The translations under genes were made by a program, and so were the position numbers. The notes beneath the pieces were generated by a model. The model made no database searches and was not told the origin of the DNA. It saw only the letters and a list, made by a program, of their open reading frames with translations. DNA of 34,355 nucleotides from Gillisia sp. (lineage in GTDB: Bacteria; Bacteroidota; Bacteroidia; Flavobacteriales; Flavobacteriaceae): NCBI GenBank assembly GCA_024635655.1, contig JAGXIL010000017.1, positions 1 to 34,355 of the forward strand, in the 5' to 3' direction. Shown here in pieces: positions 24,701 through 32,458 of this stretch (positions within the stretch are counted from its first letter, which is position 1; the number at the start of each line of letters is the position of its first letter).

Positions 24701-24822
24701 ATGAGACAAGCCTGGTAAAAAGGCTGAATGAAGATGGAAGAACATATCGTGCTCTGGAATACATTGGAACAAAACCTAATGTGATGTACAGAGTTAAAGT
24801 TAGAAACAGTACAGAAGCTTAA
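21742..24822 (+). CDS. actB: Alternative complex III subunit ActB (Mo-pterin-like + Fe-S protein)
   Basis: A 1026-residue protein of the molybdopterin oxidoreductase superfamily. The N-terminus has a Tat-type segment with Arg52-Arg53 (TSRRDFLKYVGFSTAAA) and a lipobox LAAC with Cys71, so it is exported folded and lipid-anchored. The middle (about 75-740) is the pterin-binding fold, but ActB proteins have lost the cofactor. The C-terminal ferredoxin region holds 15 cysteines in four groups: CTGCGAC (769-779), CQHCNHAPCETVC (853-865), CVGTRYCANNC (885-895) and CSFC with CSLAC (941-975). This number suits three [4Fe-4S] and one [3Fe-4S] cluster, as in characterised complex III. It receives electrons from menaquinol at ActC and hands them to ActA. 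Confidence 0.95.
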   Translation: MSSNKKYWQSVEELKEKSSAVETLPQNEFGVEIPTDEFLGDKKTLEGSTTSRRDFLKYVGFSTAAASLAACEGPVIRSIPYVVQPDRIVPGVANYYATTVADGFDFSGVLVKTREGRPIKIEQNTLANTGANARVQASVLGLYDSKRIKRPKSNGEVVSWEQLDRDVRQGLNAVSGEIVILTQTFASPSTTRLINDFSQQYGNVRHVVYDTVSENAALNAFQARYGERALPNYDFSQAETIVSVGADFLGDWAGGGYDAQYARGRVPQNGRMSRHIQFESTYSLTGANADKRVPVKLSEQRAVLAALSSYISGGASTSNLPTAVDDAVVKAVSQLRRSGSRGVVVTGIPDEDAQSLVLSINEALGSQVMDTENPRMIRQGNAAAVQQLVQDMNAGTIGALLIAGVNPAYSLPNADEFVEGLQNVGMSIAFSMKEDETAKMCNFIAATPHFLESWGDVQLTKNTFSIIQPTIRPLFDTRQFQDCLLRWSDNNISYYDYIRETWEPSIGTATWSDIIHDGAFQASAPSGIAASGNDTAAPVINNEATALRNLSAAPEAEGYELELYTSVGLGDGQHANNPWLQEFPDPITRASWDNYLKVSRADAAELGLENENASDGALNGSYVRITVGDTVVDNVPVYIQPGQAKGTVAIALGYGKKEGIQEEMQVGVNAYPLYKNFSSFQNVKIEKVGGVHEFAAVQQQRTLMGRGDIIKETTLEVFNTQDPHVWNKMPEVSLNHVETPVTSPDVDLWNGFDRTQGHHFNMSIDLNACTGCGACVIACHIENNVPVVGKREVRKFRDMHWLRIDRYFSSEPTFSEDIAKKENMSGLGDSLSQFGELEDPAENPQTVFQPMLCQHCNHAPCETVCPVTATMHGRQGQNMMVYNRCVGTRYCANNCPYKVRRFNWFRYNKNEEFDYHMNNDLGRMVLNPDVTVRSRGVMEKCSFCIQKTQKTILDAKRDGRAIQGDEFETACSLACDKGAIVFGDVNDETSLVKRLNEDGRTYRALEYIGTKPNVMYRVKVRNSTEA

Positions 24823-24856
24823 TAAAAACTATTAAAGAATCAATTTATAAAAGGAT

Positions 24857-26647
24857 ATGTCTCATTACGAAGCACCTATACGAAAGCCTCTAGTTACCGG
24901 CAATAAATCCTATCACGATGTGACCATTGATGTGGCTGCACCGGTTGAAGGAAAGGCTAATAATGCCTGGTGGATAGTCTTTTCCATCGCGCTTATCGCT
25001 TTTCTTTGGGGAGTGGGTTGTATCATATATACCATCTCTACCGGAATTGGAGTCTGGGGATTGAACAGGACCGTAGGTTGGGCCTGGGATATTACCAACT
25101 TTGTTTGGTGGGTAGGAATAGGTCATGCAGGAACTCTTATCTCAGCAGTATTACTGCTCTTCCGTCAAAAGTGGAGAATGGCGATAAACCGTTCCGCGGA
25201 AGCGATGACCATATTCTCTGTAATGCAGGCCGGACTTTTTCCAATCATTCACATGGGGCGTCCCTGGCTGGCCTATTGGGTATTGCCAATTCCAAACCAG
25301 TTTGGTTCGTTGTGGGTGAACTTTAACTCGCCTTTACTTTGGGATGTATTTGCGATCTCTACTTATCTCTCAGTTTCACTGGTGTTCTGGTGGACAGGTT
25401 TGCTTCCCGATTTTGCGATGATACGTGACAGGGCGGTAAAACCTTTTCAGAAAAGAATTTACGGGATATTGAGCTTTGGATGGAGTGGTCGTGCCAAGGA
25501 CTGGCAGCGTTTTGAGGAAGTTTCCCTGGTTCTTGCAGGTCTTGCAACTCCACTTGTACTTTCAGTACATACCATTGTATCTTTTGACTTTGCTACCTCG
25601 GTTATCCCGGGATGGCATACTACCATATTCCCTCCATACTTCGTTGCCGGGGCGGTATTTTCCGGATTTGCCATGGTGAATACGCTATTGATCATTATGA
25701 GGAAAGTGTCTAATCTCGAAGATTATATTACTATTCAGCATATTGAATTAATGAACATCGTTATTATGATCACGGGATCTATTGTGGGGGTGGCCTATAT
25801 TACGGAGCTGTTTGTGGCCTGGTATTCCGGGGTGGAATACGAGCAGTACGCGTTCCTTAACAGGGCAACAGGTCCTTACTGGTGGGCATATTGGTCAATG
25901 ATGATATGTAATGTGTTCTCACCGCAGTTCATGTGGTTCAAGAGATTGCGTACAAGTATCATGTTCTCCTTCTTTATTTCTATAATTGTAAACATAGGGA
26001 TGTGGTTTGAACGATTTGTTATTATTGTAACATCGCTGCACCGGGATTACCTTCCATCTTCATGGACCATGTTCTCTCCTACATTTGTAGACATAGGAAT
26101 ATTTATAGGAACCATTGGATTCTTCTTCGTACTCTTCTTGTTATATGCACGTACATTTCCTGTAATTGCACAGGCAGAGGTGAAGACAATTTTAAAATCT
26201 TCCGGAGAAAAATATAAAAGACTTAGAGCTGAGCACGGGGATCACGTAGATCATTATAGTCCTTTAATAAGAGAGCCTGTGGCGAATGCTGAAGACGGAC
26301 TGGTTAAAAGGGATGATCCTGCTGAAGGACCTGGTCATGAACCTACTGTTAATGCTGACGGAATGCTGGTTTCCGAGATCTATAGAGACAGAATTGATGA
26401 AATGCTGTCGCGAATAGGAACTTATGATCCTGCTTTCCAAACTGCCGATGATCTTCAAAAGCTTGAGGGTGTTGGTCCTTTACTGGAACAAAACCTTCAT
26501 CAATTAGGAATTTATACCTATGAACAAGTGAGTAATTTAACCCCTGAAGATTTTGAATTGCTGGACTCTGTTATTGATACTTTCTCCCTTGAGGGCAGGT
26601 ATGAGTCATGGACGACAAAGGCTACCCAACTAAAAAACAAGAAATAA
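24857..26647 (+). CDS. actC: Alternative complex III subunit ActC (NrfD-like) with an added C-terminal helix-hairpin-helix domain
   Basis: A 596-residue integral membrane protein. Residues about 35-450 form the NrfD/PsrC-like core with roughly ten transmembrane helices in two bundles (WWIVFSIALIAFLWGVG; WWVGIGHAGTLISAVLLLF; MTGSIVGVAYITELFVAW-type segments), where menaquinol is oxidised next to the ActB Fe-S clusters. Typical ActC ends soon after. Here a hydrophilic linker (about 450-525) leads to an extra domain (about 528-590): DDLQKLEGVGPLLEQNLHQL, GIYTYEQVSNLTPEDFELLD and a final SLEGRYESWTTKA. This is the helix-hairpin-helix-like module also found at the end of some NuoE and L21-related proteins. 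Its stop overlaps the actD ATG by one base (TAATG), which indicates translational coupling. Confidence 0.93.
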   Translation: MSHYEAPIRKPLVTGNKSYHDVTIDVAAPVEGKANNAWWIVFSIALIAFLWGVGCIIYTISTGIGVWGLNRTVGWAWDITNFVWWVGIGHAGTLISAVLLLFRQKWRMAINRSAEAMTIFSVMQAGLFPIIHMGRPWLAYWVLPIPNQFGSLWVNFNSPLLWDVFAISTYLSVSLVFWWTGLLPDFAMIRDRAVKPFQKRIYGILSFGWSGRAKDWQRFEEVSLVLAGLATPLVLSVHTIVSFDFATSVIPGWHTTIFPPYFVAGAVFSGFAMVNTLLIIMRKVSNLEDYITIQHIELMNIVIMITGSIVGVAYITELFVAWYSGVEYEQYAFLNRATGPYWWAYWSMMICNVFSPQFMWFKRLRTSIMFSFFISIIVNIGMWFERFVIIVTSLHRDYLPSSWTMFSPTFVDIGIFIGTIGFFFVLFLLYARTFPVIAQAEVKTILKSSGEKYKRLRAEHGDHVDHYSPLIREPVANAEDGLVKRDDPAEGPGHEPTVNADGMLVSEIYRDRIDEMLSRIGTYDPAFQTADDLQKLEGVGPLLEQNLHQLGIYTYEQVSNLTPEDFELLDSVIDTFSLEGRYESWTTKATQLKNKK

Positions 26648-27174
26648 TGGCATCTAAAGTTATACATGCACTTTATACCGATGACGACTTGCTGTTACAA
26701 GCTGTAAGGCAGGTAAAAGAGGCCCGTTACCATATTGGTGAAATTTATACTCCTTTTCCTGTTCACGGATTGGATAAAGCAATGGGCCTTGAACCTACAA
26801 GGCTGGCAATTACATCTTTTATTTACGGGGTAATTGGATTTTGTGTTGCAGTGGTTATGATGAATTATATGATGATCGAAGACTGGCCAATGGATATTGG
26901 AGGTAAGCCTAGTTTCTCATTTATTCAGAACATGCCGTCTTTTGTGCCTATTATGTTTGAACTCACCGTTTTTTTTGCAGCCCATTTAATGGTTATAACC
27001 TTTTACCTGCGCAGTAAACTATGGCCGTTTAAGCTTGCTGAAAATCCGGATATTAGAACCACAGACGACCATTTCTTAATGGAAGTAGAAGTAGCAAATC
27101 ACAATACAGATGATCTTACCAAATTTTTATATGATACGGGAGCTTCTGAAATTAAACTAATAGATAACAAATAA
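26647..27174 (+). CDS. actD: Alternative complex III subunit ActD (DUF3341)
   Basis: A 175-residue protein from the ATG at 26647 that shares its A with the actC stop. The open frame continues 13 codons upstream inside actC, but that reading is only the actC tail in another frame. It has an N-terminal soluble part (about 1-50; MASKVIHALYTDDDLLLQAV, then HIGEIYTPFPVHGLDKAMGL) and two transmembrane helices (about 57-78, ITSFIYGVIGFCVAVVMMN, and 98-120), followed by a cytoplasmic tail with DDHFLMEVE. This is the standard DUF3341 layout of the small accessory subunit ActD. No redox cofactor is expected. It lies 5 bases before actE. Confidence 0.93.
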   Translation: MASKVIHALYTDDDLLLQAVRQVKEARYHIGEIYTPFPVHGLDKAMGLEPTRLAITSFIYGVIGFCVAVVMMNYMMIEDWPMDIGGKPSFSFIQNMPSFVPIMFELTVFFAAHLMVITFYLRSKLWPFKLAENPDIRTTDDHFLMEVEVANHNTDDLTKFLYDTGASEIKLIDNK

Positions 27175-27179
27175 ACACG

Positions 27180-27911
27180 ATGAAAAGTTTATTTACTAAA
27201 TCCTTACTGTTTCTTTTGGCTTTGACTGCAGTGTCTTGTTTTGACGACTCCAGGCCTAATTACCAGTATATGCCAGATATGTACGAACCTATACCTTATG
27301 AAGCTTACGGGGAGTATGATGTTTTTGTGAATGGGCAGGAAGCTAAGCTTCCCGCAGAAGGATCTGTTCCCCGGGGATGGAAACCTTATGAATATGAAAA
27401 TACCCAGGAAGGTTATCAGGCTGCTAAAGAAGAATTGACAAATCCGTTGCCATATACTGAAGAAAATCTTGCTACAGGAAGACAACTGTACACTATTTAC
27501 TGTGCAGTTTGCCACGGGGATGAGGGAGATGGCCAGGGTATATTGGTACAGCGCGAGAAAATCCTTGGTATCCCAAGTTATGATGATGCAGGCAGGGATA
27601 TTACTGAAGGTAGTGTTTACCACGTCATGTATTACGGGCTTAATGCCATGGGTTCATATGCTTCCCAAACTTCTATCAATGATAGATGGTTGATAGATCA
27701 TTATGTGATGAAACTGAAGAATGACCTCCAGGAAGGTGAAGAAAGAGCCTTTGATGAGGTAGATCCAAGTGAGGATGCAGGCAACCAGACAATGGAAAAT
27801 CTTGTTCCGGCAGTAAATGCAGAAGGAGATCAGGTTCCTGAAGATCAACCAGTAACCCGGGGAAGTCAGGAGAATCAAAACCAGGGTCAACAAGATCAAA
27901 ACGAAAACTAA
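27180..27911 (+). CDS. actE: Alternative complex III subunit ActE, monoheme cytochrome c lipoprotein
   Basis: A 243-residue protein. The signal peptide ends in a lipobox (LTAVSC, Cys20), so the mature protein is a lipid-anchored periplasmic cytochrome. A conserved N-terminal strand region (PDMYEPIPYEAY) leads to a class-I cytochrome c domain with CAVCH (108-112), followed by GDEGDGQG and a methionine region (YYGLNAMGSYASQ) that supplies the axial ligand. The last 45 residues are an acidic, Q/N-rich tail (ending NQNQGQQDQNEN) that looks disordered and is probably surface-exposed. ActE is the exit point for electrons from complex III to the CuA site of the oxidase encoded downstream. 21 bases separate it from actF. 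Confidence 0.94.
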   Translation: MKSLFTKSLLFLLALTAVSCFDDSRPNYQYMPDMYEPIPYEAYGEYDVFVNGQEAKLPAEGSVPRGWKPYEYENTQEGYQAAKEELTNPLPYTEENLATGRQLYTIYCAVCHGDEGDGQGILVQREKILGIPSYDDAGRDITEGSVYHVMYYGLNAMGSYASQTSINDRWLIDHYVMKLKNDLQEGEERAFDEVDPSEDAGNQTMENLVPAVNAEGDQVPEDQPVTRGSQENQNQGQQDQNEN

Positions 27912-27932
27912 CAGCATTTAGATATATTAAAT

Positions 27933-29354
27933 ATGTACACGCTATCCAATAAATTAAAATTATTTTCGATTATCCTAATGGTTGTTGGTCTCATTGGTGT
28001 TGCCGTGGGCTTTATACTAGCTCCTGCCAATATTCAGGAGGTTGAAGAAATGGTGGCTAACCAGGAAGCGCATGGGGAGAGCCACGCCTTACCGGGAGAG
28101 ACTAAAACTGAAAACGACGGGGAAGATGCAAATGGTTTGGAAGTTGTTCCCTCTGAACATGAGATTCATACCGAGCGAGTAGATGATGAGAGAGCCGTTT
28201 TAGGAGCCGATGTAAATGGTGATGAAGCGGAAGCCCATGATAATGAGCATATAGAACATCTTTTTCATCAGCTTCAAAATAAGCCATGGGCTGCATTATA
28301 TGTAGCTGCATTCTTCTTTTTTATGATTCCCCTTGGCGTGTTGGTATTTTACGCCATTCAATATGCTGCACAGGCAGGTTGGTCTCCGGTTTTGTTTAGA
28401 GTAATGGAAGGAATTACCGGTTATTTACTGCCGGGAGGAATAATAATATTTATTCTATTGGTACTATCCTCTCTTCATTTAAATCATTTGTTTATCTGGA
28501 TGGATCCTGAAGTGGTAGAGCATGATCCCATAATTCAAAACAAAACAAGTTTTCTAAACGTACCATTTTTCCTTATACGTGCTGCGATCTATATTGGGGG
28601 GTGGGCGCTTTTCAGGCATTTCCTTGTAAAAAACTCGCATAGTTTGGATGAAGCAGAGCCAAATGATCTTTTTTACTTCAAAAAGAACTTCAAATTAGCT
28701 GCAGGATTCCTGGTATTCTTTATAGTAACTGAATCTATGATGTCCTGGGACTGGATCATGAGTCTTGACCCACACTGGTTTAGTACTTTGTTTGGATGGT
28801 ATGTATTTGCAAGTATGTTTGTCTCAGGAATTACTATGATCGCCCTGGTGACCATTTATTTGAAATCAAGAGGATATTTATTGTTCGTGAACAACAGCCA
28901 CATACATGATCTTGCAAAGTTCATGTTTGGAATTAGTATATTTTGGACATATCTCTGGTTCTCCCAGTTTATGTTGATCTGGTATTCAAACATACCTGAA
29001 GAAGTGACTTATTTTGTGACCAGAATAGAAGATTACGGGATCCTTTTCTTCGGAATGGTGGTGTTAAACTTCCTTTTCCCGGTGTTACTGCTTATGAACA
29101 GTGACTTCAAGCGGGTGAACTGGTTTGTGGTAATGACGGGTATTGTTATCCTATTTGGCCACTATATAGATATTTACGTAATGGTAATGCCTGCGACTGT
29201 AGGAGAATCATGGTTTATTGGAATTCCTGAGATAAGTTCTTTACTTTTCTTTGCCGGATTGTTTATTTTTGTAATCTTTAGTTCAATGACTAAAGTTCCG
29301 TTATTGGTGAAGAGGAATCCGTATCTCAAGGAGAGTGAGCATTTTCATTATTAA
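27933..29354 (+). CDS. actF: Alternative complex III subunit ActF (NrfD-related membrane protein)
   Basis: A 473-residue membrane protein related to ActC. A first helix (about 10-30, IILMVVGLIGVAVGFIL) is followed by a long acidic, His-rich loop (about 35-112), then nine or so further helices (WAALYVAAFFFFMIPLGVLVF; GYLLPGGIIIFILLVLSSLHL and later segments). ActF in solved complexes lacks the residues for quinol oxidation found in ActC and is thought to support the assembly and perhaps proton movement. The acidic N-terminal loop, with clusters such as DNEHIEHLFH, is larger than the core fold needs. It lies between actE and coxB, 29 bases before coxB, so complex III and oxidase genes form one operon. 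Confidence 0.92.
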   Translation: MYTLSNKLKLFSIILMVVGLIGVAVGFILAPANIQEVEEMVANQEAHGESHALPGETKTENDGEDANGLEVVPSEHEIHTERVDDERAVLGADVNGDEAEAHDNEHIEHLFHQLQNKPWAALYVAAFFFFMIPLGVLVFYAIQYAAQAGWSPVLFRVMEGITGYLLPGGIIIFILLVLSSLHLNHLFIWMDPEVVEHDPIIQNKTSFLNVPFFLIRAAIYIGGWALFRHFLVKNSHSLDEAEPNDLFYFKKNFKLAAGFLVFFIVTESMMSWDWIMSLDPHWFSTLFGWYVFASMFVSGITMIALVTIYLKSRGYLLFVNNSHIHDLAKFMFGISIFWTYLWFSQFMLIWYSNIPEEVTYFVTRIEDYGILFFGMVVLNFLFPVLLLMNSDFKRVNWFVVMTGIVILFGHYIDIYVMVMPATVGESWFIGIPEISSLLFFAGLFIFVIFSSMTKVPLLVKRNPYLKESEHFHY

Positions 29355-29383
29355 AAACAGACTGTTTAAAAAGAAATTATACA

Positions 29384-30508
29384 ATGACTCCATTTTTAAT
29401 TATTATAGTAATAGCACTTTTTGCGATAACTATCTGGCAATTGTCCAAGATATATGAGTTATCCAAAGATACTGGATCTATTGACAGCACTCAGGTAGCT
29501 AATGATAAGGACAATCAAACCCAGGGTAAACTTATGCTGGCTTTTGGAATTGCCTTCTACATATTTATGTTGTATTGCTTCTGGGTATTTAGTGATAGGG
29601 CATTACCTGCTGCTTCATCAGAACATGGAATTGAATATGACAGTTTATTACTTATTTCCCTTGCGGTCATTATGTTTGTACAAATTATTACCCAGGGACT
29701 TCTGCACTATTTTTCATACCAATACAGAGGTAAAAAAGGCCAAAAAGCTTTATTTTTTGCAGATAATGATAAACTTGAATTTATCTGGACCATCATTCCT
29801 GTGATTGTACTTGCCGGACTGATCATATATGGATTATTTACCTGGTCCAGTATCATGAACATAGATGAAGACGGTGATGCAATTGTTATTGAATTATATG
29901 CCAAGCAATTTGGCTGGGAAGCCAGATATGCCGGAGATGATAATACTTTGGGTAAGGCCAATGTGAGGTTTATAGAAGGTGTTAATTCTGTTGGGGTAGA
30001 CCAAAGTGATCCTTATGCACAGGATGATGTGATCACCTCAGAACTTCACCTTCCGGTTGATCGTCCGGTCATATTTAAATTCAGATCTCAGGACGTATTA
30101 CACTCGGCTTACTTTCCGCATTTCCGGGCACAAATGAATGTTGTTCCGGGAATGATCACCCAGTTTTCTTTTACTCCTACTGTTACTTCAGAAGAAATTC
30201 GTGAGACTGAATATATGAGGGACAAAATTGAAAAAATAAAGCAAATAAGGCTTGATAGATCTACTGCCGGAGAAGAAGATATGGCAGATTATGAGCAATT
30301 TGAATATTATTTATTGTGTAACAAAATATGTGGAGTTGCACATTATAATATGCAAATGAAAATTGTGGTTGAAACAGAAGATGAATATAACTCCTGGATC
30401 GCGGAACAACAAAGATTCGGAGAACTTATGCAGGATGCTCCCGAAATGCAAGATCCGGAAGCTGTTGAAGCTGAAAGTGGGAATGAAATGGCTCAGGCTC
30501 AAAATTAA
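29384..30508 (+). CDS. coxB: Cytochrome c oxidase subunit II (aa3 type) with extra helices
   Basis: A 374-residue subunit II. The CuA-binding cupredoxin domain (about 160-350) is complete: His240 in LHSAYFPHF, then Cys312, Cys316, His320 and Met323 in CNKICGVAHYNM. There is no fused cytochrome c domain, so electrons come from ActE or another cytochrome. It differs from the usual 250-280 residues in two ways. There are four hydrophobic helices (about 4-20, 49-69, 87-107, 131-155) instead of two before the CuA domain. A charged, helical insert of about 45 residues (from TSEEIRE to DMADYEQ) sits just before the CuA loop. The protein starts at the first ATG (29384) 29 bases after actF. Its C-terminus is acidic (EAESGNEMAQ). 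Partner of CoxA, encoded 24 bases downstream. Confidence 0.93.
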   Translation: MTPFLIIIVIALFAITIWQLSKIYELSKDTGSIDSTQVANDKDNQTQGKLMLAFGIAFYIFMLYCFWVFSDRALPAASSEHGIEYDSLLLISLAVIMFVQIITQGLLHYFSYQYRGKKGQKALFFADNDKLEFIWTIIPVIVLAGLIIYGLFTWSSIMNIDEDGDAIVIELYAKQFGWEARYAGDDNTLGKANVRFIEGVNSVGVDQSDPYAQDDVITSELHLPVDRPVIFKFRSQDVLHSAYFPHFRAQMNVVPGMITQFSFTPTVTSEEIRETEYMRDKIEKIKQIRLDRSTAGEEDMADYEQFEYYLLCNKICGVAHYNMQMKIVVETEDEYNSWIAEQQRFGELMQDAPEMQDPEAVEAESGNEMAQAQN

Positions 30509-30532
30509 ATTAAAAGATAAAGATTTAAAGAT

Positions 30533-32353
30533 ATGTCAGCAGTAGGACACACACCAATAGATCACGCACATGACGATCATGGGCATCATCATAAAGAAAC
30601 CTTTATAACAAAATACATATTTAGTACAGACCACAAGATGATTGCCAAGCAATATCTTATCACTGGTTTGTTAATGGGGATCATAGGAATTATGATGTCT
30701 GTACTTTTTAGGATGCAATTGGCGTGGCCGGGAGAATCTTTCTGGATCTTTGAAGCACTCCTTGGAAAATGGGCTCCGGGAGGAGTGATGTCTCAGGAGA
30801 TCTATCTCGCCCTTGTTACCATTCACGGAACCATCATGGTATTCTTCGTATTGACAGCTGGGCTAAGTGGTACCTTTAGTAACCTGCTAATCCCACTGCA
30901 AATAGGGGCAAGGGATATGGCATCTGGTTTTTTGAACATGATTTCATATCATTTGTTCGCTTTGTCAAGTGTTATTATGGTGAGTTCATTATTTGTGGAA
31001 GCAGGTCCTGCCTCTGCAGGGTGGACTATTTATCCACCATTGAGCGCCCTGCCGCAGGCAATTGGAGGTTCGGGAATGGGTATGACGCTTTGGCTTGTTT
31101 CCATGGCTATCTTTATAGCCTCTTCCTTAATGGGATCACTTAATTATATTGTAACTACTATTAATCTAAGAACAGCGGGAATGTCTATGACAAGGCTTCC
31201 TTTAACTATATGGGCATTTTTTGTAACTGCAATTATCGGGGTAGTGTCTTTCCCCGTATTACTTTCAGCAGCTTTAATGCTTATCATGGACAGAAGTTTT
31301 GGCACCTCATTCTTTTTGAGTGATATATACTTAAAGGGAGAAGTTCTGGCAAACCAGGGAGGATCTCCTGTGCTTTTTGAACACCTGTTCTGGTTCCTTG
31401 GCCACCCCGAAGTTTATATCGTAATCTTACCTGCAATGGGTATAGTTTCAGAAATTTTGGCTACCAATTCCCGAAAACCGATTTTTGGATATCGCGCGAT
31501 GGTAGCTTCTATCCTAGCGATTGCATTCCTTTCGACAATAGTGTGGGGACACCACATGTTCGTGTCAGGTATGAATCCGTTCCTTGGTTCAGTATTTACT
31601 TTTACAACTTTATTGATCGCAATACCTTCAGCGGTGAAGGCCTTTAACTGGATCACGACGCTTTGGAAAGGGAATCTTCAAATGAACCCGGCAATGTTAT
31701 TCTCTATTGCCTTTGTTTCTACTTTTATTACAGGAGGTTTAACAGGGATTATCCTAGGAGACAGTACTCTGGATATAAACGTACATGACACATATTTTGT
31801 GGTTGCTCACTTCCACCTTGTAATGGGTATTTCTGCACTTTATGGCCTGCTGGCGGGAGTGTATCACTGGTTTCCAAAGATGTTTGGAAGAATGATGAAC
31901 AAAAATTTAGGATATATTCATTTCTGGGTAACTTCCATAGGGGCATACGGAATTTTCTTCCCAATGCACTTTATAGGAATGGCAGGTTTGCCAAGAAGGT
32001 ATTATACCAATACATCTTTCCCATACTTTGATGACCTTATGGATCTGAATGTATTTATGACTGTATTTGCAATAATAACTGCGGCTATCCAGCTGGTGTT
32101 CTTGTATAACTTTTTTGCCTCCATTTTCTACGGAAAAAAAGCTACTCAAAACCCGTGGAACTCCAATACTTTGGAATGGACTACTCCGGTAGAGCATATC
32201 CACGGCAACTGGCCTGGTGCAATACCTCACGTTTACCGCTGGTCTTATGACTACAGTAAGACAAATGAAAATGGGGAATATGTGATCCCGGGACAGGATT
32301 TTGTGCCACAACATATCCCTCTCCAAAAAGGTGAAGAAGAACTAAATCATTAA
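30533..32353 (+). CDS. coxA: Cytochrome c oxidase subunit I (aa3 type)
   Basis: A 606-residue heme-copper oxidase subunit I with about twelve transmembrane helices. Ligands are all present: His98 (TIHGTIM) and His428 for heme a, His426 (VAHFHLVMG) for heme a3, and His291, His340 and His341 for CuB, with Tyr295 in HPEVY positioned for the His-Tyr crosslink. The Glu of HPEVY marks a type A1 oxidase. The enzyme reduces oxygen to water and pumps protons. The N-terminus is unusually His-rich (7 His in the first 20 residues). It is the last gene of the act-cox operon, followed by a strong terminator; no subunit III gene (coxC) follows, so that subunit must be encoded elsewhere. Confidence 0.97.
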   Translation: MSAVGHTPIDHAHDDHGHHHKETFITKYIFSTDHKMIAKQYLITGLLMGIIGIMMSVLFRMQLAWPGESFWIFEALLGKWAPGGVMSQEIYLALVTIHGTIMVFFVLTAGLSGTFSNLLIPLQIGARDMASGFLNMISYHLFALSSVIMVSSLFVEAGPASAGWTIYPPLSALPQAIGGSGMGMTLWLVSMAIFIASSLMGSLNYIVTTINLRTAGMSMTRLPLTIWAFFVTAIIGVVSFPVLLSAALMLIMDRSFGTSFFLSDIYLKGEVLANQGGSPVLFEHLFWFLGHPEVYIVILPAMGIVSEILATNSRKPIFGYRAMVASILAIAFLSTIVWGHHMFVSGMNPFLGSVFTFTTLLIAIPSAVKAFNWITTLWKGNLQMNPAMLFSIAFVSTFITGGLTGIILGDSTLDINVHDTYFVVAHFHLVMGISALYGLLAGVYHWFPKMFGRMMNKNLGYIHFWVTSIGAYGIFFPMHFIGMAGLPRRYYTNTSFPYFDDLMDLNVFMTVFAIITAAIQLVFLYNFFASIFYGKKATQNPWNSNTLEWTTPVEHIHGNWPGAIPHVYRWSYDYSKTNENGEYVIPGQDFVPQHIPLQKGEEELNH

Positions 32354-32374
32354 AGTGATCTATTATAAATTATT

Positions 32375-32414
32375 AAAAAAGCCTTTTCAATTGAAACTTG
32401 AAAAGGCTTTTTTT
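32375..32414. terminator. Terminator of the act-cox operon (bidirectional)
   Basis: GCCTTTTCAA (32381-32390) pairs with TTGAAAAGGC (32398-32407), flanked by an A-run (32375-32380) on the left and a T-run on the right, so the stem can extend with A-T pairs. It ends coxA transcription and could also stop the convergent minus-strand oxidoreductase transcript. Confidence 0.85.
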
Positions 32415-32458
32415 TGTTGTTGTAAGAAATCAATATTTCAAATTCCAAAGAATATAGA

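Noticed and set aside
30533..32353. cbb3-type or bd-type oxidase
   Set aside because: The oxidase has HPEVY with Tyr295 and the A1-type Glu and is next to a CuA subunit, so it is an aa3-type enzyme.
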